Positions 1-7,640 of a stretch of 64,000 nucleotides of DNA are shown one piece after another. The position numbers and the translations under genes were made by a program. The notes beneath the pieces were generated by a model. That model did no database searches and was not told the DNA's origin. It worked only from the letters and a program-made list of their open reading frames with translations. The DNA is taken from positions 1-64,000 of the forward strand of contig NZ_PVSN01000021.1 of the NCBI RefSeq assembly GCF_004766315.1, given 5' to 3'. Numbering within the stretch: position 1 is the first letter of the stretch; each line of letters begins with the position of its first letter. Origin of the DNA: Weissella confusa (GTDB taxonomy: Bacteria; Bacillota; Bacilli; Lactobacillales; Lactobacillaceae).

Positions 1-100
1 GAAGTAAGACCCCTCAGAGATGATGAGGTAGATAGGCTAGAAGTGGAAGTGCGGCGACGCATGGAGCGGACTAGTACTAATGGTTCGAGGACTTAACCAA
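1..100 (+). rRNA. 23S ribosomal RNA, 3' end (partial)
   Basis: The first ~100 bases match the conserved 3' terminus of bacterial 23S rRNA, ending in the typical gaggacttaacca sequence. The rest of the gene lies to the left of the window. It is followed by a ~100-nt spacer and the 5S gene, so this is the end of an rrn operon on the + strand. Confidence 0.93.
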
Positions 101-203
101 GTTGAAAACGTGGTGTAAGGCTCAAACAAAGTTTGAATTTGATATTGACATTATGATTCAGTTTTGAGATAATTAATCTCGTAATGCTAATTAAATTAGT
201 ACG

Positions 204-321
204 TGTCGTGACGATGGCACTGAGGCCACACCTGTTCCCATACCGAACACAGAAGTTAAGCTCAGTAACGCCGAAAGTAGTTGGAGGATCGCTTCCTGCG
301 AGGATAGGAAGTCGCGATGCA
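204..321 (+). rRNA. 5S ribosomal RNA
   Basis: A ~118-nt stretch with the conserved 5S core (cacacctgttcccataccga, then gaagttaagct) and complementary ends gtgtcgtga / tcgcgatgcac. It lies between 23S and a tRNA cluster, as expected for an rrn operon. Ends are accurate to a few bases. Confidence 0.93.
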
Positions 322-324
322 CAT

Positions 325-397
325 GGACGTTTAGCTCAGCTGGGAGAGCACCTGCCTTACAAGCAGGGGGTCACAGGTTCGACCCCTGTAACGTCCA
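325..397 (+). tRNA. tRNA-Val (anticodon TAC)
   Basis: 73-nt cloverleaf; acceptor arms ggacgtt/aacgtcc with discriminator A; anticodon loop cttacaa gives TAC. It starts three bases after the 5S gene. CCA is not encoded. Confidence 0.95.
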
Positions 398-399
398 TT

Positions 400-472
400 G
401 GGTCGTTAGCTCAGTTGGTAGAGCAGTGGACTTTTAATCCATGGGCCCAGGGTTCGAGCCCCTGACGACCCA
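400..472 (+). tRNA. tRNA-Lys (anticodon TTT)
   Basis: 73-nt cloverleaf; acceptor gggtcgt/acgaccc; anticodon loop cttttaa gives TTT. It begins two bases after tRNA-Val. Confidence 0.95.
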
Positions 473-518
473 TTTGGGTGACATCTGAATATTCCGTTAT
501 CCGGTGAATTATTATTAC

Positions 519-591
519 GCCGACTTAGCTCAGTTGGTAGAGCATCGCTCTTGTAAAGCGAGGGTCGAAGGTTCGAGTCCTTTAGTCGGCA
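519..591 (+). tRNA. tRNA-Thr (anticodon TGT)
   Basis: 73-nt cloverleaf; acceptor gccgact/agtcggc; anticodon loop cttgtaa gives TGT; discriminator A. Confidence 0.95.
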
Positions 592-595
592 TCAT

Positions 596-668
596 GCGAA
601 TATAGTTCAGTTGGTAGAACGCTACCTTGCCATGGTAGAGGTCGCGGGTTCGAATCCCGTTATTCGCT
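596..668 (+). tRNA. tRNA-Gly (anticodon GCC)
   Basis: 73-nt cloverleaf; acceptor gcgaata/tattcgc with discriminator T, as usual for glycine; anticodon loop ttgccat gives GCC. Confidence 0.95.
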
Positions 669-671
669 TTT

Positions 672-755
672 GCCGGCTTGGCGGAATAGGCAGACGCACA
701 GGACTTAAAATCCTGCGATGGAAACATCGTACCGGTTCGATCCCGGTAGCCGGCA
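672..755 (+). tRNA. tRNA-Leu (anticodon TAA)
   Basis: 84-nt class II tRNA with a long variable arm; acceptor gccggct/agccggc; anticodon loop cttaaaa gives TAA. Confidence 0.95.
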
Positions 756-764
756 CTTATTAAT

Positions 765-837
765 GGACTTATATGCTAATTGGATAAACACCCCGGCTAC
801 GAACCGGGTATTGCAGGTTCGAGTCCTGCTAGGTCCA
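765..837 (+). tRNA. tRNA-Arg (anticodon ACG), unusual D arm
   Basis: 73 nt; acceptor ggactta/taggtcc; anticodon stem cccgg/ccggg with loop ctacgaa gives ACG; T arm normal. The D stem reads tgct/aaca, with one C-A mismatch, instead of the common gctc/gagc. The other parts are canonical, so it is probably functional. Confidence 0.85.
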
Positions 838-875
838 TTAACAAACGAAAGTTTGTTATCATAGTTTACTCGTTT

Positions 876-949
876 CGGGACGTAGCTCAGCTTGGTAGAG
901 CACCTGGTTTGGGACCAGGGGGTCGCAGGTTCGAATCCTGTCGTCCCGA
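876..949 (+). tRNA. tRNA-Pro (anticodon TGG)
   Basis: 74-nt cloverleaf; acceptor cgggacg/cgtcccg; anticodon loop tttggga gives TGG. Confidence 0.95.
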
Positions 950-973
950 TTTATAACAGAATATGTTATAGTT

Positions 974-1047
974 CGCGGTGTAGCTCAGCTGGCTAGAGCG
1001 TCCGGTTCATACCCGGGAGGTCGAGGGTTCGATCCCCCCCGCCGCGA
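974..1047 (+). tRNA. tRNA-Met, elongator (CAT)
   Basis: 74 nt; acceptor cgcggtg/cgccgcg fully paired (C1-G72); anticodon loop ttcatac gives CAT. The paired first base and the body sequence match elongator tRNA-Met of Firmicutes, not the initiator or Ile2. Confidence 0.88.
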
Positions 1048-1063
1048 TTGACTCAAATAACAA

Positions 1064-1137
1064 GGACCTTTAGCTCAGTTGGTTAGAGCAGACGGCTCAT
1101 AACCGTCCGGTCGTTGGTTCGAGTCCAACAAGGTCCA
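1064..1137 (+). tRNA. tRNA-Ile2 (CAT, lysidine-modified)
   Basis: 74 nt; acceptor ggacctt/aaggtcc; anticodon loop ctcataa gives CAT. The body is the pattern known for the minor tRNA-Ile, whose wobble C is changed to lysidine by TilS to read AUA. Assignment as Ile2 rather than Met rests on family resemblance. Confidence 0.85.
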
Positions 1138-1158
1138 TTACAGACCTTAAGTCTTTAT

Positions 1159-1248
1159 GGAGAATTACCCAAGTCTGGCTGAAGGGAACGGTCTTGAAAA
1201 CCGTCAGGTCGTGAAAGCGGCGCGTGGGTTCGAATCCCACATTCTCCT
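1159..1248 (+). tRNA. tRNA-Ser (anticodon TGA)
   Basis: 90-nt class II tRNA with long variable arm; acceptor ggagaat/attctcc; anticodon loop cttgaaa gives TGA. The base after the acceptor stem is T, whereas bacterial tRNA-Ser usually has G73. Confidence 0.93.
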
Positions 1249-1279
1249 TTGATGTTAAATCATCATCATTATTTATTAT

Positions 1280-1353
<74 letters not shown>

Positions 1354-1390
1354 TTGATTAACTTAGTTAATCACTAAAACAGAAATGTTT

Positions 1391-1464
1391 GGTCGCATGG
1401 TCTAGTTGGTTAGGACGTTCGCCTGTCACGCGAAAGATCACGGGTTCGAATCCCGTTGTGACCG
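1391..1464 (+). tRNA. tRNA-Asp (anticodon GTC)
   Basis: 74 nt; acceptor ggtcgca/tgtgacc with G73; anticodon loop ctgtcac gives GTC. Confidence 0.95.
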
Positions 1465-1471
1465 TTATAAT

Positions 1472-1544
1472 GGCTCGGTAGCTCAGTTGGTAGAGCATAC
1501 GATTGAAGCTCGTAGTGTCGGGGGTTCGATTCCCTCCCGCGCCA
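1472..1544 (+). tRNA. tRNA-Phe (anticodon GAA)
   Basis: 73 nt; anticodon loop ttgaagc gives GAA. The acceptor strands ggctcgg and ccgcgcc pair at six of seven positions, with a T4-C69 mismatch in the middle of the stem. All other arms are normal. Confidence 0.9.
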
Positions 1545-1573
1545 TTGCTCGGAAGAGCAAATTGAATTATTTT

Positions 1574-1645
1574 GCGGATGTAGTACAATGGCTAGTGCTC
1601 CAGCCTTCCAAGCTGGGAATGCGGGTTCGATTCCCGTCGTCCGCT
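1574..1645 (+). tRNA. tRNA-Gly (anticodon TCC)
   Basis: 72 nt; acceptor gcggatg/cgtccgc with T73; anticodon loop cttccaa gives TCC. Second glycine tRNA of the cluster. Confidence 0.94.
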
Positions 1646-1657
1646 TTTTTGTTTTAT

Positions 1658-1731
<74 letters not shown>

Positions 1732-1757
1732 TGGTTGAAAGGTTCAACTTTTGACAT

Positions 1758-1845
1758 GGGGACATACTCAAGAGGCTGAAGAGGCGCCCCTGCTAAGGGT
1801 GTAGGTCGGGAAACTGGCGCGAGGGTTCGAATCCCTCTGTCTCCG
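1758..1845 (+). tRNA. tRNA-Ser (anticodon GCT)
   Basis: 88-nt class II tRNA; acceptor ggggaca/tgtctcc with one G-T pair and the usual G73; anticodon loop ctgctaa gives GCT. Last tRNA of the cluster. Confidence 0.94.
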
Positions 1846-1851
1846 CTACTG

Positions 1852-1880
1852 ATGGTAGATGCTTATCTACCATTTTTTAT
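1852..1880 (+). terminator. terminator 1 of rRNA/tRNA cluster
   Basis: Hairpin atggtagat / atctaccat with a 4-nt loop followed by TTTTTTAT, seven bases after the last tRNA. Confidence 0.9.
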
Positions 1881-1904
1881 TTGCAATTAAATCGACTAAT
1901 GATT

Positions 1905-1939
1905 AGGTGTTATCTGTTCGTCAGATAACACCTTTTTTA
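1905..1939 (+). terminator. terminator 2 of rRNA/tRNA cluster
   Basis: A 12-bp stem aggtgttatctg / cagataacacct with loop ttcgt and a T run. Tandem terminators are expected behind a strongly transcribed stable-RNA operon. Confidence 0.92.
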
Positions 1940-1991
1940 TTTATCACAGCATCGATCTCGATAACTACGATTAGTAATCACAATCTGATTA

Positions 1992-2030
1992 TCACAGCAG
2001 CTGTTGGTCTAGAACCTCCGACATTCTCAG
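1992..2030 (+). repeat. short copy of an intergenic repeat
   Basis: Two blocks here, 1992-2011 and 2013-2030, are identical to blocks at 19434-19453 and 19528-19545, where they are 74 bases apart. This copy looks like an internal-deletion derivative. It lies in the gene-free stretch 1940-2293, which otherwise holds only a possible decayed ORF and the ribosome binding site of the next gene. Confidence 0.7.
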
Positions 2031-2128
2031 ACGTCTTTATCTACATAAAGTAACGCTGCAAAGGCAAATGTTAAAAAATGAAAAATGAGCATAAGCAGTA
2101 TATCTGAGTTACGACCGTATGAGATTTG

Positions 2129-2290
2129 ATGATTGAAAAATGGCGTAGTAGAGGTGATTAGCGTCGTTTGACGTACGAGAGAGCGATTGAATGGTTAATG
2201 ATTACGGGTGTTGAATGTCAATAGAGTGAGCTTGTTAGTGTGCTAAGAACCGATTATGCTGAATGTATCTTATGTAAGCAAGGGGAATAG
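2129..2290 (+). pseudogene. possible decayed small ORF
   Basis: One reading frame from ATG 2129 to TAG 2288 encodes 53 protein-like codons but is broken by TAG at 2159 and 2222. The conceptual product is rich in Glu, Arg, Leu and Cys (for example RLTYERAIEWLMITG). It ends just before the next gene's start. I do not recognise a family, and this could be chance in noncoding DNA. Confidence 0.25.
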
Positions 2291-2293
2291 ATT

Positions 2294-3136
2294 ATGAAGT
2301 TAGTATCAGGGAGCTTGAAGCGCCGACGTGAGCAGTTGGGGATTTCACAAGCAGAGGTTGCAGAAGGCATTTGCCACCAATCACTGTTGTCTCGTATCGA
2401 ACGCACAGACGAAGTTTCTAACATGACGGTGTTGCAAAAGTTGTGTGAACGTTTGCAACTAAACGCAGCTGATATCGCACAAATTAATGAAAATGTGGCA
2501 ACACCCTTAAGTGTTGTGCGTCGCATGATTGAAAAGAATCAAATTGAAGAAGCAGAGGAAGCCTTGCTTAACCCGACGTTGACGACACGTATCCCAATCT
2601 ATGCGATTCCTGAATTCAATGTCCTACGAGCACGTGTGGCTTTATATCATGGGCAAGCTGCAGAGGCTATGCAACTATTGCAAGTCGCACTAGGAGATGT
2701 TGATAAGTATCAGGTTGAATTGACAATCGAAATATTTACAGAGATGGGTGCTACTTGGACAGCACAAGATAAGAATGAATTAGCAGCGGAATGCTTTGAG
2801 CGGGCGTGTGGATTGATTCGCCGATCATCTGTGGACACACAAGCGGCTATGGCATCAGTTATTACACATACATATCGCCATCAAGCAGAAATGTACCTTG
2901 TAAGTGGTTTTGCAGACAAAGCGTTAGAACGGGTAACGGAAGCGTTGCAACTGCTACCAACAACCACAAATTATCACGAGATGGTGGCCTTGCAAACGCT
3001 TCGGATGAAATGCGCGGAGGCACTTGCGTTATCCAATGAAAAGAAAGAAGCGCAATTATTGGCATACGCTGCGGCTGAATTTTCAAAAGACGCGATATTG
3101 AAAGAAGATGTGCGAGGATATGCCGTTTTGGTGTAA
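2294..3136 (+). CDS. XRE-family regulator with TPR-like C-terminal domain
   Basis: A 280-residue probable DNA-binding regulator. Residues ~8-60 form an XRE helix-turn-helix (core RREQLGISQAEVAEG, then SLLSRIER). Residues ~75-280 are almost entirely amphipathic helices of TPR type. This architecture is that of the RRNPP group (Rgg, PlcR, PrgX), cytoplasmic regulators that usually bind short peptides; peptide control here is inference and no cognate peptide gene is seen next door. The ATG is preceded by aagggg. The neighbour downstream is convergent, so it is probably monocistronic. A second protein of similar size and plan is encoded at 33441-34277. Confidence 0.72.
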   Translation: MKLVSGSLKRRREQLGISQAEVAEGICHQSLLSRIERTDEVSNMTVLQKLCERLQLNAADIAQINENVATPLSVVRRMIEKNQIEEAEEALLNPTLTTRIPIYAIPEFNVLRARVALYHGQAAEAMQLLQVALGDVDKYQVELTIEIFTEMGATWTAQDKNELAAECFERACGLIRRSSVDTQAAMASVITHTYRHQAEMYLVSGFADKALERVTEALQLLPTTTNYHEMVALQTLRMKCAEALALSNEKKEAQLLAYAAAEFSKDAILKEDVRGYAVLV

Positions 3137-3168
3137 GAAAAAAAGGTACTACATCGTGTAGCACCTTT
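3137..3168 (-). terminator. convergent terminator
   Basis: Stem aaaggtRctaca around tcg, with a run of T when read on the - strand (A run at 3138-3144 on +). It serves mainly the minus-strand dehydrogenase that stops at 3180 and lies directly behind the + strand regulator. Confidence 0.75.
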
Positions 3169-3179
3169 CAGTCATTAGA

Positions 3180-4124
3180 TTAGTAACCTCGTGAGACGTC
3201 AACGAAGTTGGTTGTTAGCGGCTTACCTGCTAAGAAGTCAGGCAAGTTCTTCATGAATAGTGGGAAGAGGTTACCAGCACGACCTGATGACTCATGTTCT
3301 GCCCAAGTCGTGTGTTGAGTCAAGAGCAAGTTATCATGGTGCCAGAGTGGCGAATCATCTGGAATAGGTTCTACTTCTGTCACATCCAAAGCAGCATAGC
3401 GAATGTCCTGCTTATCTAACGCATCAAGCAAGGCAGTTTGATCGACGGTAGAGCCACGACCAACGTTAACAAACAAAAACAGCTTCTTGAAGTGAGCAAA
3501 TGTTTCTGCGTTAAAGAAATGCTTGGTTGCATCTGTACCTGGTAGCACGCTGATGACGACGGCGACATCTGGTAGTGATGACAAGTCGTCGATGCTAAAG
3601 GTGGCGTCAAAGCCGTCTACGGGGCGCCCAGATGTATTGACGCCATAGACTGGTGTGCCAAAGGCTGATAAGTAGCGCGCAATTTGTTGGCCGATGTGAC
3701 CTGTTCCAAAAATCACGGTAGGTAGTTCAGAAAGCATGTATTGATCAGTGAATTCTTCCCAGTGATTACGGTTTTGATAGACGTTTAGGCCACGGGCAAA
3801 ATGCATCATGTAGCCAATGGTAGATTGTGCAATCGGCACAGACTTCAAACCGCTGGCGTTCGTTAAGAGAATCCCTTGTGCCGATAATTCCTTCAGTGGC
3901 ATATAGTCGACACCAGCAGACATCGTTTGAATCCACTTTAAATGGTTATTAGGCGTTGCTAGGATTTTTGGTCCCAAGGTGGCTGACCACCCATAGCTAA
4001 TGGTGACGTTAGCCAAAGCATCATCACTAATTGTGTCTGGTGTTGTAACAGTCACGCCAAGTTCGGTTAGTTGCGCAATGTCGGCATCACGCAATGGTTG
4101 AACAGCGAGTAATAGTTGAGACAT
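3180..4124 (-). CDS. D-2-hydroxyacid dehydrogenase family protein
   Basis: A 314-residue cytoplasmic NAD(P)-dependent oxidoreductase of the D-isomer-specific 2-hydroxyacid dehydrogenase family. The Rossmann fingerprint GTGHIG is at ~140-145. The conserved VNVGRGSTVD, which carries the substrate-binding Arg, lies near 220, an acidic DVTEVEP follows, and TQHTTW carries the probable catalytic His near 280. Such enzymes interconvert 2-oxo acids and D-2-hydroxy acids; the substrate cannot be read from sequence, and it is more divergent than classical D-lactate dehydrogenase. It is transcribed alone, with its own terminator. The ATG is preceded by aggagggc on the minus strand. Confidence 0.8.
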   Translation of the reverse strand: MSQLLLAVQPLRDADIAQLTELGVTVTTPDTISDDALANVTISYGWSATLGPKILATPNNHLKWIQTMSAGVDYMPLKELSAQGILLTNASGLKSVPIAQSTIGYMMHFARGLNVYQNRNHWEEFTDQYMLSELPTVIFGTGHIGQQIARYLSAFGTPVYGVNTSGRPVDGFDATFSIDDLSSLPDVAVVISVLPGTDATKHFFNAETFAHFKKLFLFVNVGRGSTVDQTALLDALDKQDIRYAALDVTEVEPIPDDSPLWHHDNLLLTQHTTWAEHESSGRAGNLFPLFMKNLPDFLAGKPLTTNFVDVSRGY

Positions 4125-4205
4125 AGTCTAGCCCTCCTGTGGTTATTTACGCTTAGTTTATGACAAAATATCAGTATCGTCTATTAATATACACGGATTA
4201 CCTTT

Positions 4206-4238
4206 TTGACGCACTAAAAGTTAGTGCCTTGTTATAAT
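4206..4238 (+). promoter_or_regulatory. promoter with internal palindrome (ECF gene)
   Basis: TTGACG at 4206-4211 and TATAAT at 4233-4238 are 21 bp apart, too far for a standard promoter. The spacer is largely the perfect inverted repeat GCACTAA-aag-TTAGTGC (4211-4227). That suggests an operator, or an activator-dependent, over-spaced promoter, for the transporter gene at 4270. Confidence 0.5.
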
Positions 4239-4269
4239 AACCTCACAGAAATAAAAGAGGATATTTATT

Positions 4270-4887
4270 ATGATGAATTCACAAAACAAGACGCGTCGTT
4301 TGGTGCTTACAGCTTTGTTTATTGCAATTATTTTGGTTCAATCAATCGTTCCTTGGTTGGGATTGTTGTCAATTACGCCAGCAGCTGGTGTTGGGGTTCA
4401 AGTTCAAATAATTAGTGTAACGGTGGCAATCGGAGCTATGGTTCTCGGACCGCGTGTTGGTGCACTACTTGGATTTGTTTGGGGTGCTTACTCACTTTGG
4501 ATGGCATGGTCAAACGTACCAAGTATCGGCGGTATGATCTTCCGTAACCCAATCACGGCATTGTTGCCTCGTATTCTGGTTGGACTAATCGTTGGATTGA
4601 TTTACTGGTACGTTGTACGCAATCGTTCACTTGCACGACAAACGGGTTGGATTGTCTTCTTGGGCGGACTATCAGCGTTCTTGAACACGTTCTTTGTCTT
4701 GCTTTCAACTTGGATTGGTTTCTCAGTGATGCACACAACGTTTACGGGTATTCCAACATCAGGATTGGCTAACTGGTTGATCTTTGGTGTCGCTGGTGTG
4801 AATGGATTGGTTGAAATCGTTGTATCAGCTATCTTGGTACCATTGATTGGCATGCCAGTCTTAACTGTATTGAAGCGCTTAAACTAA
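4270..4887 (+). CDS. ECF transporter S component (substrate unknown)
   Basis: A 205-residue integral membrane protein with about six hydrophobic segments and a positively charged start ([20 protein letters not shown]), typical of the substrate-binding S subunit of energy-coupling factor vitamin importers. S components dock on the shared EcfT/EcfA1/EcfA2 module, which is not in this window. The alanine-rich first helix and the [18 protein letters not shown] stretch fit the group. Vitamin specificity (pantothenate, riboflavin, folate or other) cannot be decided here. It is monocistronic, between its own promoter and a strong terminator. No riboswitch is evident in the short leader. Confidence 0.75.
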   Translation: MMNSQNKTRRLVLTALFIAIILVQSIVPWLGLLSITPAAGVGVQVQIISVTVAIGAMVLGPRVGALLGFVWGAYSLWMAWSNVPSIGGMIFRNPITALLPRILVGLIVGLIYWYVVRNRSLARQTGWIVFLGGLSAFLNTFFVLLSTWIGFSVMHTTFTGIPTSGLANWLIFGVAGVNGLVEIVVSAILVPLIGMPVLTVLKRLN

Positions 4888-4901
4888 ATATTAGACCGAA
4901 A

Positions 4902-4937
4902 AACTGGAACTGACTTTATGTCGGTTCCAGTTTTTTT
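4902..4937 (+). terminator. terminator after ECF gene
   Basis: Stem aactggaactgac / gtcggttccagtt, loop tttat, followed by seven T. Confidence 0.9.
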
Positions 4938-5079
4938 GTTGATACTATGAACAAAGTATTAAGTCCTAATATATCAGTAGCATAAATCGGACCAGAACTG
5001 TACAATTAAAGAGTAAGTGAGCACTTATTAAGAGCTTGGGAAAGCAAATAATTTTTTGAGACAGTAGGAGGCAAGTTTT

Positions 5080-6552
5080 ATGAACTTGATCGAAGGACTT
5101 TCCATTTTGGACCTGGCTCGAATTCAGTTCGCAATGACAACGATTTTTCACTTTTTCTTCGTGCCATTGTCAATTGGTTTGGGACTAGTTGTCGCCATCA
5201 TGGAAACGATGTATGTGGTCAAAAAGGATGACCAATACAAGCGTATGGCAAAGTTCTGGGGAAAGATTTTCCTATTGAGTTTTGCGGTTGGAGTTGTTAC
5301 GGGTATTATTCAGGAGTTCCAATTTGGAATGAATTGGTCACGTTACTCACGTTATGTTGGAGATATCTTCGGACCAGCTTTGGCTGTCGAGGCGTTGGTT
5401 GCGTTCTTTATGGAATCAACGTTCTTGGGCCTTTGGATGTTTGGCTGGGAACGCTTCAACAAGAAACTACACTTGGTCTTCATTTGGTTGACGACGCTAG
5501 GATCAGCTTTTTCAGCTTTGTGGATTCTGGCAGCCAACTCATTTATGCAAAACCCAGTTGGTTTCAAGGTTGATCACAAGTTCGACCGTGCCGTTTTGGT
5601 CGATTTCCCGGCCTTGCTACAAAATCACCAATTGTGGTTGGAATTCCCACACGTTATTTTTGGGACATTCCTAACTGGATCATTCGTGGTCATTGGTGTA
5701 TCAGCTTGGTCATTGCTACGTAAGCCAAACAGTAACCTAGATTTCTTTAAGAAGTCAATTAAGGTTGCGGCAGTGGTAGCGTTGATTGGAACTGCAGGTA
5801 TTGGTTTGACTGGTGATCGCCACTCACTATACTTGCAAGACGATCAGCCAATGAAGTTTGCAGCAACAGAAGGTTTGGATGAAAACGGCGGTGGCAAGGA
5901 TAAGCAAGAGCCATGGTCAGTTGTTGCATACACTAACCCAAAGACACATGAAGTGGAATGGTCATTGGACATTCCATATGTGTTGTCTATCTTGGCACAC
6001 CACTCATTGACTGGTGAAAACAAGGGTTGGACAGAGATTAATAAGGAATTGCACGAGAAGTATGATGTGAAGTTTGGTCATGATATGAACTATTACTTGC
6101 CAAACAACACCATCTACTATGCCTTCCGTGTCATGGCAGTATCAGCTGGGGCGTTTGGTTTGTTGGCAGTTGTTGCCTTGTGGGCCGTCCGTAAGAAGTC
6201 AAAGCTTGATATTACGAAGTACCGTTGGGCCCTTTGGATTTTCGGCCTATCAATGTTCTTGCCATTCTTGGCACAAACAGCCGGTTGGTTGATTACGGAG
6301 CTTGGTCGTGCACCATGGGTCGTTTATGGTGTGCTTACGATTGCTGATGCCGTGTCACCAAACGTGTCATTCGCCTCATTGCTAACGTCTAACATCTTGT
6401 ACTTCGCAACATTTGCTGCACTAGGTGGCTTGATGTTCATGTTGGCACGTCGTGTTATGATTGCCGGACCAGATATCGTTGATGATAAGCCGGAAGCTCA
6501 GGATGTTGATCCATTCTCAGCTGAAGCATTTGATGCAGGAAAGGAGGCTTAA
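5080..6552 (+). CDS. cydA: cytochrome bd ubiquinol oxidase subunit I
   Basis: 490 residues, about nine membrane helices. Subunit I of cytochrome bd oxidises quinol on the outer face and carries the haem groups used to reduce O2 to water. The conserved N-terminal ARIQFAMTTIFHFFF supplies a haem-ligand His (~24). GDRHSLYLQ and the short following loop are the Firmicutes-type Q-loop region, and GRAPWVVYG matches the conserved GRxPW motif. aggagg precedes the ATG. It begins a cydAB-CydCD operon. No haem synthesis genes are seen here, and many lactic acid bacteria need added haem to use this oxidase. Confidence 0.96.
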   Translation: MNLIEGLSILDLARIQFAMTTIFHFFFVPLSIGLGLVVAIMETMYVVKKDDQYKRMAKFWGKIFLLSFAVGVVTGIIQEFQFGMNWSRYSRYVGDIFGPALAVEALVAFFMESTFLGLWMFGWERFNKKLHLVFIWLTTLGSAFSALWILAANSFMQNPVGFKVDHKFDRAVLVDFPALLQNHQLWLEFPHVIFGTFLTGSFVVIGVSAWSLLRKPNSNLDFFKKSIKVAAVVALIGTAGIGLTGDRHSLYLQDDQPMKFAATEGLDENGGGKDKQEPWSVVAYTNPKTHEVEWSLDIPYVLSILAHHSLTGENKGWTEINKELHEKYDVKFGHDMNYYLPNNTIYYAFRVMAVSAGAFGLLAVVALWAVRKKSKLDITKYRWALWIFGLSMFLPFLAQTAGWLITELGRAPWVVYGVLTIADAVSPNVSFASLLTSNILYFATFAALGGLMFMLARRVMIAGPDIVDDKPEAQDVDPFSAEAFDAGKEA

Positions 6553-6554
6553 TC

Positions 6555-7565
6555 ATGACAGGATTTCAAATTTTATGGTTCGTATTGATTGCCATCTTGT
6601 TTGCAGGATTCTTCTTCCTAGAAGGGTTTGACTTCGGAGTTGGAATGGCCTTGAAGGGCTTGGCTAAGAATGAACATGAAGAAGATGCCCTCATCGAATC
6701 AATCGGCCCTCACTGGGATGGTAATGAAGTTTGGTTGATTACGGCTGGTGGTGCCATGTTCGCGGCAATGCCATTCTGGTACGCATCACTATTTTCAGGG
6801 TTCTACTTAATGCTATTTGCGATTTTGATTGGCTTGATTTACCGAGGTGTTTCATTCGAGTTCCGTGAGCAAATGCGTACGGCAAAGTACCGCAATTTGT
6901 GGACGACAATCTCAGCGGTTGCAGCTTTGATTGTGCCATTCCTATTCGGTGTTTTGTTCACAGACGTTGTTCAAGGAATGCCATTGGACAAGGCTGGTGA
7001 TATGTCAGCAACGTTCTTTGACTACTTCAACATTTTCTCAATTGTTGGTGGGGTCGCCGTTGCGTTGTTGTCATACATCCACGGATTAAATTACCTACGA
7101 TTGAAGCTTGAAGAAGGTGACTTGCACGATCGTATCCAATCACAATTAAAGGTTTTGTACCCCGTTTTGTTGGTTGGTGAAGTTGCGTTTGCAATCACGT
7201 TGTTTATCTTCACCGATTTCTTTGCTAAGAAGCCACTTATTACGTTGGCATTCCTAGCAGTCATCGTTTTGTTGACGGTTATCGCTTGGGTAACCGGCTT
7301 GAAGCGTTCAAATGTTTGGTCATTTATCGCTTTGGGACTCACAATCATTTCGGTTGTGTTGTTGCTATTCACGGGATTGTTCCCACGTGTTATTGTTGGG
7401 GACAATCCAGCGATGTCATTGTTGTTGAAGAACGCGACTTCAACACCATACACGTTGAAGTGGATGACAATGATTGCCTTCACGGCTTTGCCAATTGTGT
7501 TGGCTTATCAAATTTGGAGCTTCTATATCTTCCGCAAGCGTATTGTTGTGAAGAAGGCAGCTTAA
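6555..7565 (+). CDS. cydB: cytochrome bd ubiquinol oxidase subunit II
   Basis: 336 residues with about eight membrane helices. CydB is the partner of CydA in the bd-type terminal oxidase. The N-terminus FFLEGFDFGVGMAL and GPHWDGNEVWLITAGGAMFAAMP are signature stretches of the family. It starts two bases after cydA with aaggagg overlapping the end of cydA, so the two are translationally linked. Confidence 0.96.
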   Translation: MTGFQILWFVLIAILFAGFFFLEGFDFGVGMALKGLAKNEHEEDALIESIGPHWDGNEVWLITAGGAMFAAMPFWYASLFSGFYLMLFAILIGLIYRGVSFEFREQMRTAKYRNLWTTISAVAALIVPFLFGVLFTDVVQGMPLDKAGDMSATFFDYFNIFSIVGGVAVALLSYIHGLNYLRLKLEEGDLHDRIQSQLKVLYPVLLVGEVAFAITLFIFTDFFAKKPLITLAFLAVIVLLTVIAWVTGLKRSNVWSFIALGLTIISVVLLLFTGLFPRVIVGDNPAMSLLLKNATSTPYTLKWMTMIAFTALPIVLAYQIWSFYIFRKRIVVKKAA

Positions 7566-7578
7566 CATAAAACAATCA

Positions 7579-7611
7579 GAGGGGATCAAGTGTGTGCTTG
7601 GTCCTCTTTAT
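7579..7611 (+). terminator. hairpin between cydB and cydC (attenuator-like)
   Basis: About 10 bp of stem, gaggggatcaag / cttggtcctc, with a 6-nt loop and only a short T-rich tail (tttatac). It could lower expression of the exporter genes relative to the oxidase subunits, or mark a processing site. It is weaker than the other terminators in the window. Confidence 0.5.
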
Positions 7612-7640
7612 ACATATTAGTTAGATGGAGAAAAGGCATT

